From Thalassotalea hakodatensis (GTDB lineage Bacteria > Pseudomonadota > Gammaproteobacteria > Enterobacterales > Alteromonadaceae): a DNA stretch of 64,000 bases. Numbering within the stretch: position 1 is the stretch's first letter; each line of letters begins with the position of its first letter. The position numbers and the translations under genes were made by a program. The DNA is taken from positions 2,078,066 through 2,142,065 of the forward strand of contig NZ_AP027365.1 of NCBI RefSeq assembly GCF_030295995.1, in the 5' to 3' direction. The notes under the pieces were generated by a model. That model worked only from the letters and a program-made list of their open reading frames with translations. It did no database searches and was not told the origin of the DNA. This document shows, piece after piece, positions 29,203 to 38,700 of this stretch.

Positions 29203-29526
29203 GTCCAAAAATTTAATCATGTGCTCAGTCAAGGTTATCTAGGGTGTTGAAATTACGGGTTGTCGTTTAATGCATTTAATAGAATTGGTATAAGTAACTC
29301 TTTTTGCGTTTATTGTTAATTCTTTTTAACTTCATAACAATTAATGTAGAGCGGTCAACACTTTTTCATATAAAAAAAGTCACTGTTTCGCTTAGCATAG
29401 CTGAGTATTGTTTATAGTGTTGAACGGTAGGAAAATCTAAAATAGTGCAAGGAAGGAAATATTTACGTTGTATGATGTAGCATTACTACATCATACAAAA
29501 TCATGATATAAGCCGTAAAAGCTTAA
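29203..29526. other. Intergenic region before gapA 3' end
   Basis: There is no gene here. A 12-bp perfect hairpin lies at 29469-29497 (stem TGTATGATGTAG, loop CATTA) just past the gapA stop and may end or stabilise its mRNA. A short AATTGGTATA sequence near 29285 resembles one end of the MITE found at 61081. Confidence 0.4.
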
Positions 29527-30612
<1,086 letters not shown>

Positions 30613-30773
30613 TTAACGTGAATTTAATTACAGATAAATAAAAATATACTACATTTTTAAAAAATATCGCTAAATAGGCTAGGAACTATTAAAAATACCG
30701 TGATAAAATGTACTGCAAAGTATAAAAAAATAATGATTCTTAACATTTATATTAGCGACCCTCTGGAAATTAC

Positions 30774-32294
30774 ATGACACAAGAACAACAACTTTGCGAT
30801 ATAGGATTTATCGGGCTAGGCGTAATGGGTAAAAACTTAGTGTTAAACCTAGCTGATAATGGTTATAGCATTGCTGCATTTGACCTAGACCACGAAAAAG
30901 TCAAAGAAGCTATCGCACTTGATAAAGAAGAAAACACCTCTGAAGTGGCACGAGTAACGGGCTGCTTTTCTTATACGGAACTACTTTCTAAACTTAAGGC
31001 TCCGCATCTTATTGTGCTATCTGTACCTGCAGGTGAGCCTGTTGATCAAGTCTCAGAAAGCTTAATTGGAGCTGGCATACAGCCAGACGACATAGTAATA
31101 GATACCGGTAATAGCTTATGGGTAGATACAGTTGCACGTGAAGAAAAGTATAAAAATAATTTTATTTTGTTTTCTTCAGCAGTATCAGGTGGTGAAGAAG
31201 GTGCACGATTTGGTCCATCTTTAATGCCAAGTGGCTCACCATATGCTTGGACACGAATCAAGCCTATTTGGGAAGCTATTGCCGCTAAAGTTGATCCAAG
31301 TACAGGAAAACCTTTAGAAAGAACAAAGCCTGGACAAATTGTTGAATCAGGCGATCCTTGTACAGCGTATATTGGTCCTGCTGGAGCAGGTCATTATGTT
31401 AAAATGGTACATAACGGTATTGAATACGCTGACATGCAAATAATTTGTGAGGCATATCACGTACTTCGTAATGGTTTATCGTTACCTACCGAAGAAATTG
31501 CGGATATTTTTGCAAAATGGAATCAGGGCCCGTTAGATAGCTATTTAATGGAAATATCGGTGGATGTGTTACGTCACAAAGTTGATGGTGAACCTTTAGT
31601 TAATTTGATTTTGGATACTGCCGGCCAAAAAGGAACAGGACTTTGGACTGCTGTTAGTAGTTTACAAGTAGGAGCACCTGCACCAACAATTTCACAAGCG
31701 GTATATGCACGTTCAATATCTTCTTTCAAATCACTGAGAGAACAGGCAAGTGAAATTTTAACCGGGCCTGTACAAAAACATTATTCTGATGAAGAAAAAG
31801 CAACCTTTATTAATGAACTTCATGACGCAATATATTGTGCTAAAATTTGTGCATATGCGCAGGGTTTTCAATTAATGAAACAAGCTGAGAAAGAGCACGG
31901 TTGGAAGTTAGATTTTGCCAGTATAGCTAAAATATGGCGTGCAGGCTGTATTATTCGAGCAGTATTTTTACAATCTATTACTGATGCATTCGAGCGCAAT
32001 GATGACTTAGAGAATTTATTATTAGATGAATTCTTTGCTAAACAACTTAATGAAAATCAGCAGTCTTGGCGTCATGCAATTGCGAATATTACCTTAATGG
32101 GGATTCCTGCTGGGGCGTTATCTTCTGCGTTGTCTTATTACGATTCAATGCGATCTGACGTATTACCAGCTAATTTACTGCAAGGGCAGCGTGATTATTT
32201 CGGTGCACATACCTTTGAAAGAGTAGATAAACCTAAAGGTAAGAAATATCATGTGCAATGGTCTACTGATACCAAAGAGATGATAAAGGTATAA
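30774..32294 (+). CDS. gnd: 6-phosphogluconate dehydrogenase, decarboxylating
   Basis: The oxidative pentose phosphate enzyme, 506 residues, slightly longer than the usual 468. The nucleotide-binding motif is GFIGLGVMGKNL (about 12-23). The substrate and catalytic residues are in SGGEEGARFGPSLMPSG, GHYVKMVHNGIEYADMQ and GTGLWTA. The C-terminal tail closes with AHTFERVD. It shares an intergenic region with gapA and is coupled to msrB, which begins one base after its stop. Confidence 0.93.
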   Translation: MTQEQQLCDIGFIGLGVMGKNLVLNLADNGYSIAAFDLDHEKVKEAIALDKEENTSEVARVTGCFSYTELLSKLKAPHLIVLSVPAGEPVDQVSESLIGAGIQPDDIVIDTGNSLWVDTVAREEKYKNNFILFSSAVSGGEEGARFGPSLMPSGSPYAWTRIKPIWEAIAAKVDPSTGKPLERTKPGQIVESGDPCTAYIGPAGAGHYVKMVHNGIEYADMQIICEAYHVLRNGLSLPTEEIADIFAKWNQGPLDSYLMEISVDVLRHKVDGEPLVNLILDTAGQKGTGLWTAVSSLQVGAPAPTISQAVYARSISSFKSLREQASEILTGPVQKHYSDEEKATFINELHDAIYCAKICAYAQGFQLMKQAEKEHGWKLDFASIAKIWRAGCIIRAVFLQSITDAFERNDDLENLLLDEFFAKQLNENQQSWRHAIANITLMGIPAGALSSALSYYDSMRSDVLPANLLQGQRDYFGAHTFERVDKPKGKKYHVQWSTDTKEMIKV

Positions 32295-32295
32295 T

Positions 32296-32676
32296 ATGAA
32301 AACTGACGACGAATATAAAAAGCAGCTATCACCCGAAGCCTTTAACGTTTGTCGTCAAGGGGCGACCGAAATGCCTTTTTCGGGCAAGTATAATGATCAC
32401 TGGCAAAAAGGTGTTTATCATTGTGCTTGCTGCGAACAACCTTTATTTGACTCAACGGCAAAATTTAATGCCGGTTGCGGCTGGCCGAGCTTTTTCCAAA
32501 GTATTGAAAATCAGGTTAATTATTTACCTGATCATACACATCATATGGTCAGAACCGAAATTCAGTGTAAACATTGCCAGTCACACTTAGGGCATGTATT
32601 TGAAGACGGTCCAAAACCAACGGGCAAACGTTATTGTGTTAATTCATTAAGTTTAAACTTTATTGCTGATCAGTAA
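32296..32676 (+). CDS. msrB: Peptide-methionine (R)-S-oxide reductase MsrB
   Basis: A 126-residue reductase of methionine-R-sulfoxide in proteins. Zinc ligands are Cys43/Cys46 (CACC) and Cys91/Cys94 (CKHC). The catalytic Cys114 is in RYCVNSLSLNF, with GCGWPSFF forming the substrate pocket. It has no signal peptide. It directly follows gnd, whose pathway makes the NADPH that feeds the thioredoxin system used by MsrB. Confidence 0.94.
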   Translation: MKTDDEYKKQLSPEAFNVCRQGATEMPFSGKYNDHWQKGVYHCACCEQPLFDSTAKFNAGCGWPSFFQSIENQVNYLPDHTHHMVRTEIQCKHCQSHLGHVFEDGPKPTGKRYCVNSLSLNFIADQ

Positions 32677-32695
32677 CGAAAATTGCCTATTGCTG

Positions 32696-33502
32696 TTAAA
32701 ACTTCGGCGCAATAAATTGTAATGATTCAATTTTATTGAGAGTTGCTTCAGCCACCTGATCTAAAAATTCATAATCTAAATCATGGGTTGCAATATAATT
32801 TTCTAGTGCATTATGATTTAGCACTGGATCTTCAGGGTCATAAAGACTCAGCACCTTTAACCAAATATAGGCTTGCTTAGCTTTATTTTTTTTCGCAAAA
32901 ATTGATGATAATGATTTAAATACCTCGTCATTAATATCGGTACTATCTTCTAAAAGCTCTAGTGATCGAAACAGTAGTTGTAATGTTTTCGTTGGATCTC
33001 TTTTTATATAATACGTGGCTAATTCATATTGAGACTCTGATGTTTCAAGCGCTTTAGTTCCTTCTAACGCTAAAAATTTTTCAAGTGCTTGTTCGTCAAG
33101 CTCTCTTGTCCAATGATAATATAACAGGCGAGGGTGTTCTGAGCTTTTAGTGCTTTGGGTTAATTCTTCTATTCTTGCTCGCGCCAGTATCATATTATTA
33201 ATGCGGCGTGTTTTCTTTTCTTTTAACTTTATATGTTCAATTTTTGCTGCATGCGAAATACACTTCTCATAACCTTCGTAAGCAATTAGTTGATTAAATT
33301 TTGGTAAGTCATTATTTGGTGATAGTTTTGCTTCCACGTTAGCGACTCCTACCGCAATTCGCTCACGTTTACACCAAGAATCTTCAGTAAACTCTTCACA
33401 AATCTCAGGGTTTTCTTTACATAATGTGGCAAAATTAGGGCCAGAATCACAGGCGGAAAGATATAAAAAAGCTGTAAAAACAACTAGGTAACGAATTATC
33501 AT
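32696..33502 (-). CDS. DUF2989 family lipoprotein
   Basis: A 268-residue lipoprotein from the ATG at 33502 (a GGA lies upstream), or four residues longer from 33514. The lipobox is YLSACD with lipidated Cys18. The mature part opens with a Cys-rich stretch (ATLCKENPEICEEFTEDSWCKRER), as in DUF2989, followed by helical TPR-like repeats (QYELATYYIKRDPTKTLQLL). The function is unknown. It lies between msrB and the long-form GAPDH on the opposite strand. Confidence 0.75.
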   Translation of the reverse strand: MIIRYLVVFTAFLYLSACDSGPNFATLCKENPEICEEFTEDSWCKRERIAVGVANVEAKLSPNNDLPKFNQLIAYEGYEKCISHAAKIEHIKLKEKKTRRINNMILARARIEELTQSTKSSEHPRLLYYHWTRELDEQALEKFLALEGTKALETSESQYELATYYIKRDPTKTLQLLFRSLELLEDSTDINDEVFKSLSSIFAKKNKAKQAYIWLKVLSLYDPEDPVLNHNALENYIATHDLDYEFLDQVAEATLNKIESLQFIAPKF

Positions 33503-33585
33503 TGGTAAATCCATTATGTTGCGACAAATATTATGTAATCTATAGAGAAAACTTTCATATTCGATTACAATACGCGCCGCAATTC

Positions 33586-33619
33586 ACTATTATTAATTAA
33601 CACTATAATTAATAATAGT
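33586..33619. promoter_or_regulatory. Perfect 13-bp inverted repeat before long GAPDH gene
   Basis: ACTATTATTAATT (33586-33598) and AATTAATAATAGT (33607-33619) form a perfect 13-bp inverted repeat with an 8-base loop. It lies 38 bases before the start codon, in the leader or promoter. It is AT-only apart from the ends, so it suits protein binding more than a stable RNA stem. Confidence 0.45.
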
Positions 33620-33656
33620 ACGTGGTTCAATTGACTGAAATAAAAAGGTTTAAGCA

Positions 33657-35105
33657 ATGACTTCTCATTTAGAGGAACAGTATCAAACAAGTTGGCTAGA
33701 ACGCCAAACTTTCGCGGAAAACATGCAACCTATTATAGGGCAGCTATTTCGTAATAAAGGTATAGAAATCACCGTTTATGGTCGTCCTTTGGTAAATGCT
33801 TCTGCTATTGATATTATCAAAGCGCATAAGTCGGTAGCGTTACATGAAGAAAGCAAACTTAGATTGCGTGAAAGCTTTCCTTTTATAGAAGCATTAACAA
33901 AAATGTCTTTAGCACCGGCCCGCATCGATGTTGGTAAACTTGCTTACCGGTATTTATTTAAAGGTGAGGCCAATGGTGTATCAATTGAACAATTTCTTGA
34001 AAAAGAATTAACTCAGATTTGTAAAAACGTACAAGAAGAAGAGCCACGTGATGTTGTACTTTACGGGTTTGGCCGTATTGGTCGTTTACTTGCTCGTTTA
34101 TTAATAGAACGTACGGGGCCAAGCTCTAAACTACGTTTACGTGCTATTGTTATTCGTCCGGGTAAAGATGGTGATTTAGCAAAGCGTGCAAGTCTATTAC
34201 GCCGTGATTCTGTACATGGTGCATTCAACGGCAGTATTACTATCGATGAAGAGCATAATGTAATAAAGGCAAATGGTGCTTTTATACAAGTGATTTATGC
34301 GAAATCACCTGCTGAAATTGACTACACTAAATATGGAATTAATAATGCTTTAGTCGTTGATAACACGGGTATTTGGAGTGACGAAGAAGGTCTTGGCCAA
34401 CACTTGCAATCAAAGGGTACCTCAAAAGTATTATTAACAGCCCCTGCAAAAGGTGATATCAAAAATATCGTTTACGGTGTAAACCAAGATATGATCTTGG
34501 CGGAAGATAAAATTATTTCAGCAGCAAGTTGTACAACCAATGCAATAACTCCTGTTTTAAAAGCACTAAATGATCGTTTCGGTATTAAAAATGGCCATGT
34601 TGAAACAGTACACTCTTATACTAATGACCAAAACTTAATCGATAACTATCATAAATCACCTCGTCGTGGCCGAAGTGCGCCGTTGAACATGGTGATCACG
34701 TCTACGGGCGCAGCAAAAGCAGTTGCTAAAGCTTTACCAGAATTAAAAGGTTTATTAACAGGTAATGCGATTCGTGTGCCTACGCCAAATGTTTCAATGG
34801 CGATAATGAACCTAAATTTAAAAGAAACAACAACAACTGAAGAGTTAAATGATTATTTACGTAATATTTCTTTAAATTCTGATCTACAAAACCAAGTAGA
34901 TTATACCGCTTCAACTGAAATTGTTTCGACTGATCTCGTGGGCTCTCGTTATGCTGGTGTGGTTGATTCACAAGCAACGATTGTTGAAGATGACCGAGCA
35001 GTTTTATATGTTTGGTATGATAATGAGTTTGGTTATAGCTGCCAGGTTGTTCGTGTAATGCACGAAATGGCAGGGATCAACGTTCCTACATTACCGAGTA
35101 AATAG
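33657..35105 (+). CDS. Long-form glyceraldehyde-3-phosphate dehydrogenase
   Basis: A 482-residue GAPDH with an N-terminal helical extension of about 125 residues before the Rossmann motif (YGFGRIGRLLARLL). The catalytic Cys292 is in SAASCTTNAITP, and WYDNEFGYSCQ lies near the end. This long form is usual in Shewanella, Vibrio and relatives beside a normal gapA, and is often named gapB or gap-like. It may serve gluconeogenesis or NADP use, which cannot be decided here. AAAGG precedes the ATG. Confidence 0.88.
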   Translation: MTSHLEEQYQTSWLERQTFAENMQPIIGQLFRNKGIEITVYGRPLVNASAIDIIKAHKSVALHEESKLRLRESFPFIEALTKMSLAPARIDVGKLAYRYLFKGEANGVSIEQFLEKELTQICKNVQEEEPRDVVLYGFGRIGRLLARLLIERTGPSSKLRLRAIVIRPGKDGDLAKRASLLRRDSVHGAFNGSITIDEEHNVIKANGAFIQVIYAKSPAEIDYTKYGINNALVVDNTGIWSDEEGLGQHLQSKGTSKVLLTAPAKGDIKNIVYGVNQDMILAEDKIISAASCTTNAITPVLKALNDRFGIKNGHVETVHSYTNDQNLIDNYHKSPRRGRSAPLNMVITSTGAAKAVAKALPELKGLLTGNAIRVPTPNVSMAIMNLNLKETTTTEELNDYLRNISLNSDLQNQVDYTASTEIVSTDLVGSRYAGVVDSQATIVEDDRAVLYVWYDNEFGYSCQVVRVMHEMAGINVPTLPSK

Positions 35106-35124
35106 TTGATAGTCATAGATTTTA

Positions 35125-35152
35125 AAAAAGGCGCTTAATTGCGCCTTTTTTA
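35125..35152 (+). terminator. Intrinsic terminator after long GAPDH
   Basis: AAAAAGGCGC and GCGCCTTTTT form a 10-bp stem with loop TTAATT, followed by a T run. Confidence 0.9.
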
Positions 35153-35220
35153 ATCAAGAAAATTGAGTTACAGTCGATAAAGAAATGGTTAGTAAACGTA
35201 GTCGTTAGAAGAGAGGTTTT

Positions 35221-35418
35221 ATGTCAATAACAATTTCAAACACGGTTGATGCTGTTCAACAAAATACCACTAAAGGCGGTGGCGTTATTGTGGCTAAGAA
35301 AGCAAATGATCAACAAGCGTTAGAAGGACAAATGGCGTTAAAATTAATTGAATCGAGCGTCATCAACACGCAAACACCAGTAGGAAATAGCGGCCATAAT
35401 ATCAATGTTAAAGCTTAA
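35221..35418 (+). CDS. Small YjfB-like putative motility protein
   Basis: A 65-residue protein behind a good ribosome binding site (GAGAGGTTTT). The middle (VAKKANDQQALEGQMALKLIES) and the end (PVGNSGHNINVKA) match the pattern of the YjfB putative-motility family, which ends in a Gly-x-x-hydrophobic-Asn/Asp-Val-x-Ala tail. There is no signal peptide or membrane segment. No flagellar gene is nearby, and the function is unproven. Confidence 0.6.
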   Translation: MSITISNTVDAVQQNTTKGGGVIVAKKANDQQALEGQMALKLIESSVINTQTPVGNSGHNINVKA

Positions 35419-35435
35419 ATGATAAACGTTCTACG

Positions 35436-35768
35436 TTAAATACAGCGTGCAGGTTTAGGTAAGCCTGCATACTTTGTTGCTTGTTTTGCTGGCCCATCCG
35501 GGAATAACCGATACAGATATCGACTATTTGCTTTCTCTTCACCAAACTCAATCTTCATTGCTTTGGTTAATGCACGAATTGCTGGTGATGTGTTGTATGT
35601 TAGGTAAAACTCACGTACAAAACGTATGACTTCCCAATGGTTTTCAGACAAAGTAACACCATCTTTTATTGCTAATTGACTCGCGATATTCTCATTCCAA
35701 TCATGCACATTTAATAAATACCCTTGTTTATCTAAATCAATTGCTTTGCCGTTGAATTCAATTGTCAT
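35436..35768 (-). CDS. tusE: Sulfur relay protein TusE (DsrC-type)
   Basis: A 110-residue DsrC/TusE protein, the last sulfur carrier of the relay that feeds 2-thiouridine synthesis by MnmA. The conserved penultimate Cys109 in PARCI carries the persulfide. The second DsrC Cys, needed for sulfite reductase, is absent, so this is the tRNA-thiolation type. It is last in the tusDCBE operon. Confidence 0.94.
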   Translation of the reverse strand: MTIEFNGKAIDLDKQGYLLNVHDWNENIASQLAIKDGVTLSENHWEVIRFVREFYLTYNTSPAIRALTKAMKIEFGEEKANSRYLYRLFPDGPAKQATKYAGLPKPARCI

Positions 35769-35770
35769 TG

Positions 35771-36049
35771 CTAATTCCAGGTAATATTGTTTGTATGCTT
35801 AAATAGTTGTTTTGGTAGTTGTTTAGCGGTTATTTCCATCACGCCTTCTGGTGCGGTTAATCCTCTTGCTTGCATGTGCTCTGTCACCACGAAAATACGC
35901 TTGGTAGGAAGAGTGACTAACCATAGGATATTAACGTTGTAACAGCCATCATCCATTAAAATAACGTCATCATCTACACTAACGAGTGATTGATAATGAT
36001 CAAAATTGTTATTTAACGCAGATCCTCTAATTAAATGTAATGTCGACAT
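35771..36049 (-). CDS. tusB: Sulfur relay protein TusB (DsrH-like)
   Basis: A 92-residue subunit of the TusBCD hexamer. [14 protein letters not shown] opens the DsrH fold, and [12 protein letters not shown] holds a conserved Cys region. It lies between tusC (4-base gap) and tusE (2-base gap), in the usual order. Confidence 0.9.
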   Translation of the reverse strand: MSTLHLIRGSALNNNFDHYQSLVSVDDDVILMDDGCYNVNILWLVTLPTKRIFVVTEHMQARGLTAPEGVMEITAKQLPKQLFKHTNNITWN

Positions 36050-36053
36050 AAGA

Positions 36054-36416
36054 TTAAAAATTCAAAATAAAGTGGTGTTGTTTTAAAGACGCGGCAAACT
36101 CTGCTTCATCTAATAGTGTTATACCCGCTAAGCTTTTTACCGCTTTTAATCCACGCTGTACTAAACTTTGTTTGCAGACATAAATGTGTTCGATATCGTA
36201 AAAAGAAAACGCCTCAAACGTTTTTAAAAAATTCTTAATGCCAAGTATCTCGGGTTGAGTGCCATCAACTAACTGCCAAACACCATCTCCATGAAAATAT
36301 AAACAAGTAGGTTGTTCATAACTTCCCATAATCAATGCAATATCTAACGAATCTTTTGCCGAAGAGTGGCTAAATGGTGCAGTTTGGTTAAGGATTGCTA
36401 ATGTTTTATTTGTCAT
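36054..36416 (-). CDS. tusC: Sulfur relay protein TusC (DsrF-like)
   Basis: A 120-residue DsrEF-fold subunit of TusBCD. It opens with a short strand and APFSHSSAKDSLDIALIMG, typical of TusC. Its ATG overlaps the tusD stop by four bases, so the two are translationally coupled. Confidence 0.9.
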   Translation of the reverse strand: MTNKTLAILNQTAPFSHSSAKDSLDIALIMGSYEQPTCLYFHGDGVWQLVDGTQPEILGIKNFLKTFEAFSFYDIEHIYVCKQSLVQRGLKAVKSLAGITLLDEAEFAASLKQHHFILNF

Positions 36417-36790
36417 AATTGCACTACTTTATCAGCGTTATTCATTAACGAAACTAATTCACCGAGCCCAGAAGGTTGGAAGCCATCTTGTAGGGTATCT
36501 TTTGCAGGTTGGCCATTTTGAAGGTAACAGGTTAAACCAAAACGCTCAGCGGCGGTACTACATAAATGCATGGGAATTTTACTTTCTTGAGCAAATGTAC
36601 TCCAGCTAACGGCTATATTAACTTCATCACTGGCAATGTCGATATTGCGAGCAGCATTAAGCACTCCAGATTGATAAAAAAATACACCTATCACGTTATA
36701 CTGTTCTTCAGCATCTTTGACAAACTGCAATGCAGTTTTAGTTAAATGACTTGTTGGTGGAGTAGTAATTATAACCGCAATTTTTTTCAC
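36413..36790 (-). CDS. tusD: Sulfurtransferase subunit TusD (DsrE-like)
   Basis: A 125-residue DsrE-fold subunit that accepts persulfide sulfur from TusA and passes it to TusE. The active Cys77 lies in HLCSTAAERFGL. It is the first gene of tusDCBE. TusA is not in this window. Confidence 0.92.
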   Translation of the reverse strand: MKKIAVIITTPPTSHLTKTALQFVKDAEEQYNVIGVFFYQSGVLNAARNIDIASDEVNIAVSWSTFAQESKIPMHLCSTAAERFGLTCYLQNGQPAKDTLQDGFQPSGLGELVSLMNNADKVVQL

Positions 36791-36803
36791 ATTAACCTCA
36801 TAA

Positions 36804-36830
36804 AAAAAGCCTCGTTAAATGAGGCTTTTT
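36804..36830. terminator. Bidirectional-looking terminator between yccA and tusD
   Basis: AAAAAGCCTC and GAGGCTTTTT form a 10-bp stem with loop GTTAAAT. The A and T tracts on the two sides allow termination in either direction. On the minus strand it ends yccA before tusD. Confidence 0.85.
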
Positions 36831-36855
36831 ATTATAAACAAATTTTCAGACAAAT

Positions 36856-37524
36856 TTAATCGTCGCCGCCAAATGCACCTAATAAATGTAATAGGCTAGT
36901 GAAAATATTGTATATATTAAGGTATAAACCTACGGTTGCACGAATATAGTTAGTTTCGCCACCGTGAATAATTCTACTGGTATCAAATAAAATCAAACCA
37001 GACATTATCATAATAATGGCTGCACTTAATGCTAATGACAATGCAGGAATTGCAAAGAAGATATTTGCAATAGCTGCAACAATAACAACAAGTAGGCCAA
37101 CCATTAAGAAGCCGCCCATGAATGAGAAGTCTTTCTTACTTGTTAATGCATAACCAGACAAAGCAAAGAAGATAAGGGCTGTACCACCAAGTGCTTGCAT
37201 TATCATGCTACCGCCATTTGCCATTGACAGGTAGTAGTTAAGGATAGGGCCTAAAGAGGCACCCATTAAACCTGTAAAAGCAAATATCCAAAAGATACCG
37301 CTTGCTTTGTCAGCTTGTTTATTAACAACAAACAGTAAACCGAATGCAACTAATGTCATGACTAAGCCAGCCATATGAGACAAGCCCATGGCCATAGAAA
37401 CACCGGCAGTAACGGCACTAAAAGCTAAGGTCATTGACAATAACAAGTAGGTGTTCTTCAACACTTTGTTGATTTCAATCGCAGAGCTTCTGCTCGCCGT
37501 TTGAAAACTCATATCAGGTCTCAT
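36856..37524 (-). CDS. yccA: Bax inhibitor-1/YccA family membrane protein
   Basis: A 222-residue inner-membrane protein with seven predicted helices. The BI-1 pattern starts with LKNTYLLLSMTLAFSAVTAGVS and ends with the Asp-bearing segments LILFDTSRIIHGG and YLNIYNIFTSLLHLLGAFG. E. coli YccA binds and restrains the membrane protease FtsH. The start at 37524 is supported by AGAGGA seven bases upstream. It is next to tusDCBE, as in E. coli relatives. Confidence 0.9.
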   Translation of the reverse strand: MRPDMSFQTASRSSAIEINKVLKNTYLLLSMTLAFSAVTAGVSMAMGLSHMAGLVMTLVAFGLLFVVNKQADKASGIFWIFAFTGLMGASLGPILNYYLSMANGGSMIMQALGGTALIFFALSGYALTSKKDFSFMGGFLMVGLLVVIVAAIANIFFAIPALSLALSAAIIMIMSGLILFDTSRIIHGGETNYIRATVGLYLNIYNIFTSLLHLLGAFGGDD

Positions 37525-37656
37525 ATATATTCCTCTAAGAACTTTTACATTGTAATTTTAAGATAAGGCCAAATTTAAGAAGTTCAAGTTAAATATCTTC
37601 TTATTAACACCTTGTGACATATTATGACATACGAATTATAAATTGCTATCGCTTTT

Positions 37657-38253
37657 TTACTGATCAAAGCTATCTATTATTTGTTGCTTTCGATAACAGT
37701 TCACACTGTGGTCGTTAATCATGCCGCATGCCTGCATATGAGCATAACATATTGTTGAACCAACAAATTTAAACCCTCGTTTTTTTAAATCTTTACTAAA
37801 AGCATCAGACTCTGCTGTTGTTGCGGCATAATCTTGTAATGTAATAGGGCAGTTAACAATGGTTTTATGATTGACAAATTGCCATTGATATTGACTAAAG
37901 CTACCAAACTCGCCTTGAATCTCAATAAATCGTTGAGCATTATTAATAGTCGCTTCGATTTTTTTTCTGTGTCGAATAATGCTTGTATCTTGCACCAATC
38001 GATCAACATCGTCTTCGCTCATTTTAGCGACAAGCACCACATCAAAATTGTGAAATGCTTTTCGATAACCCTCTCTGCGTTTTAAAATAGTGTACCAACT
38101 AAGCCCTGCTTGCGCTGACTCAAGTGTTAGGTATTCAAATAACTTAACGTCATCATAAACAGGCACACCCCATTCTTTATCATGATATTCAACGTAATCA
38201 GGTTTGGTTTCATCGAGCCAAGGGCATCGACATTGTGGTTGTGTTTCAGACAT
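37657..38253 (-). CDS. tag: DNA-3-methyladenine glycosylase I
   Basis: A 198-residue base-excision enzyme that removes 3-methyladenine. I use the ATG at 38253; a TTG five codons upstream is weaker. CPWLDETKPDYVEYHDKEWG and the AGLSWYTILKRREGYRKAF helix are diagnostic. The zinc-binding Cys and His residues near the two ends are present (CRCPW, ICYAHMQACG, INDHSVNC). Confidence 0.94.
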   Translation of the reverse strand: MSETQPQCRCPWLDETKPDYVEYHDKEWGVPVYDDVKLFEYLTLESAQAGLSWYTILKRREGYRKAFHNFDVVLVAKMSEDDVDRLVQDTSIIRHRKKIEATINNAQRFIEIQGEFGSFSQYQWQFVNHKTIVNCPITLQDYAATTAESDAFSKDLKKRGFKFVGSTICYAHMQACGMINDHSVNCYRKQQIIDSFDQ

Positions 38254-38342
38254 TATTATTATCTTCAATTGTGTATTGTGGTTGAATGCTATGCAAAATG
38301 ATTAAATTTTTAGCAAACAAGCAACCTTAGTGAAATTAACCC

Positions 38343-38371
38343 TTTACAAGCGGGTAGGGACACTTTAATAT
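38343..38371 (+). promoter_or_regulatory. Promoter of first tRNA-Ser
   Basis: TTTACA (38343-38348) and TAATAT (38366-38371) have exactly 17 bases between them and are followed by the GC-rich TCGCCCCG discriminator, typical of stringently controlled stable RNA genes. Confidence 0.75.
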
Positions 38372-38403
38372 TCGCCCCGTCTTTAAGCAAGACATGTTTT
38401 TCA

Positions 38404-38494
38404 GGTGAGATGGCTGAGTGGTCGAAAGCACCGGTCTTGAAAACCGGCAAGGGTTTGTAGCCCTTCTAGGGTTCAAATCCCTATCTCACCGCCA
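38404..38494 (+). tRNA. tRNA-Ser (UGA), copy 1
   Basis: A 91-nt gene with encoded CCA, the long variable arm of serine tRNAs and anticodon UGA in CTTGAAA. It is identical in sequence to the second copy. Confidence 0.95.
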
Positions 38495-38499
38495 TATAT

Positions 38500-38529
38500 A
38501 AAAGCCTCGCGAAATCGAGGCTTTTTACT
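38500..38529 (+). terminator. Intrinsic terminator of first tRNA-Ser
   Basis: AAAAGCCTCG (38500-38509) pairs with CGAGGCTTTT (38516-38525), with loop CGAAAT and a T run, five bases after the CCA. Confidence 0.9.
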
Positions 38530-38551
38530 TTAAAAAAACATGTAAAAATGC

Positions 38552-38580
38552 TTTACAACAGACGAGCGAATTATTACTAT
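38552..38580 (+). promoter_or_regulatory. Promoter of second tRNA-Ser
   Basis: TTTACA (38552-38557) and TACTAT (38575-38580) are 17 bases apart and followed by TCGCACCGC. It is an independent copy of the promoter type upstream of the first tRNA-Ser. Confidence 0.7.
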
Positions 38581-38609
38581 TCGCACCGCTTTTATAAAAG
38601 CGAATATTT

Positions 38610-38700
38610 GGTGAGATGGCTGAGTGGTCGAAAGCACCGGTCTTGAAAACCGGCAAGGGTTTGTAGCCCTTCTAGGGTTCAAATCCCTATCTCACCGCCA
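38610..38700 (+). tRNA. tRNA-Ser (UGA), copy 2
   Basis: A 91-nt serine tRNA with encoded CCA. Unlike copy 1 it has no terminator directly behind it. The 3' end abuts the decayed serine recombinase. A matching trailer and terminator are found at 55152-55197, which supports insertion of a genomic island at this site. Confidence 0.95.
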
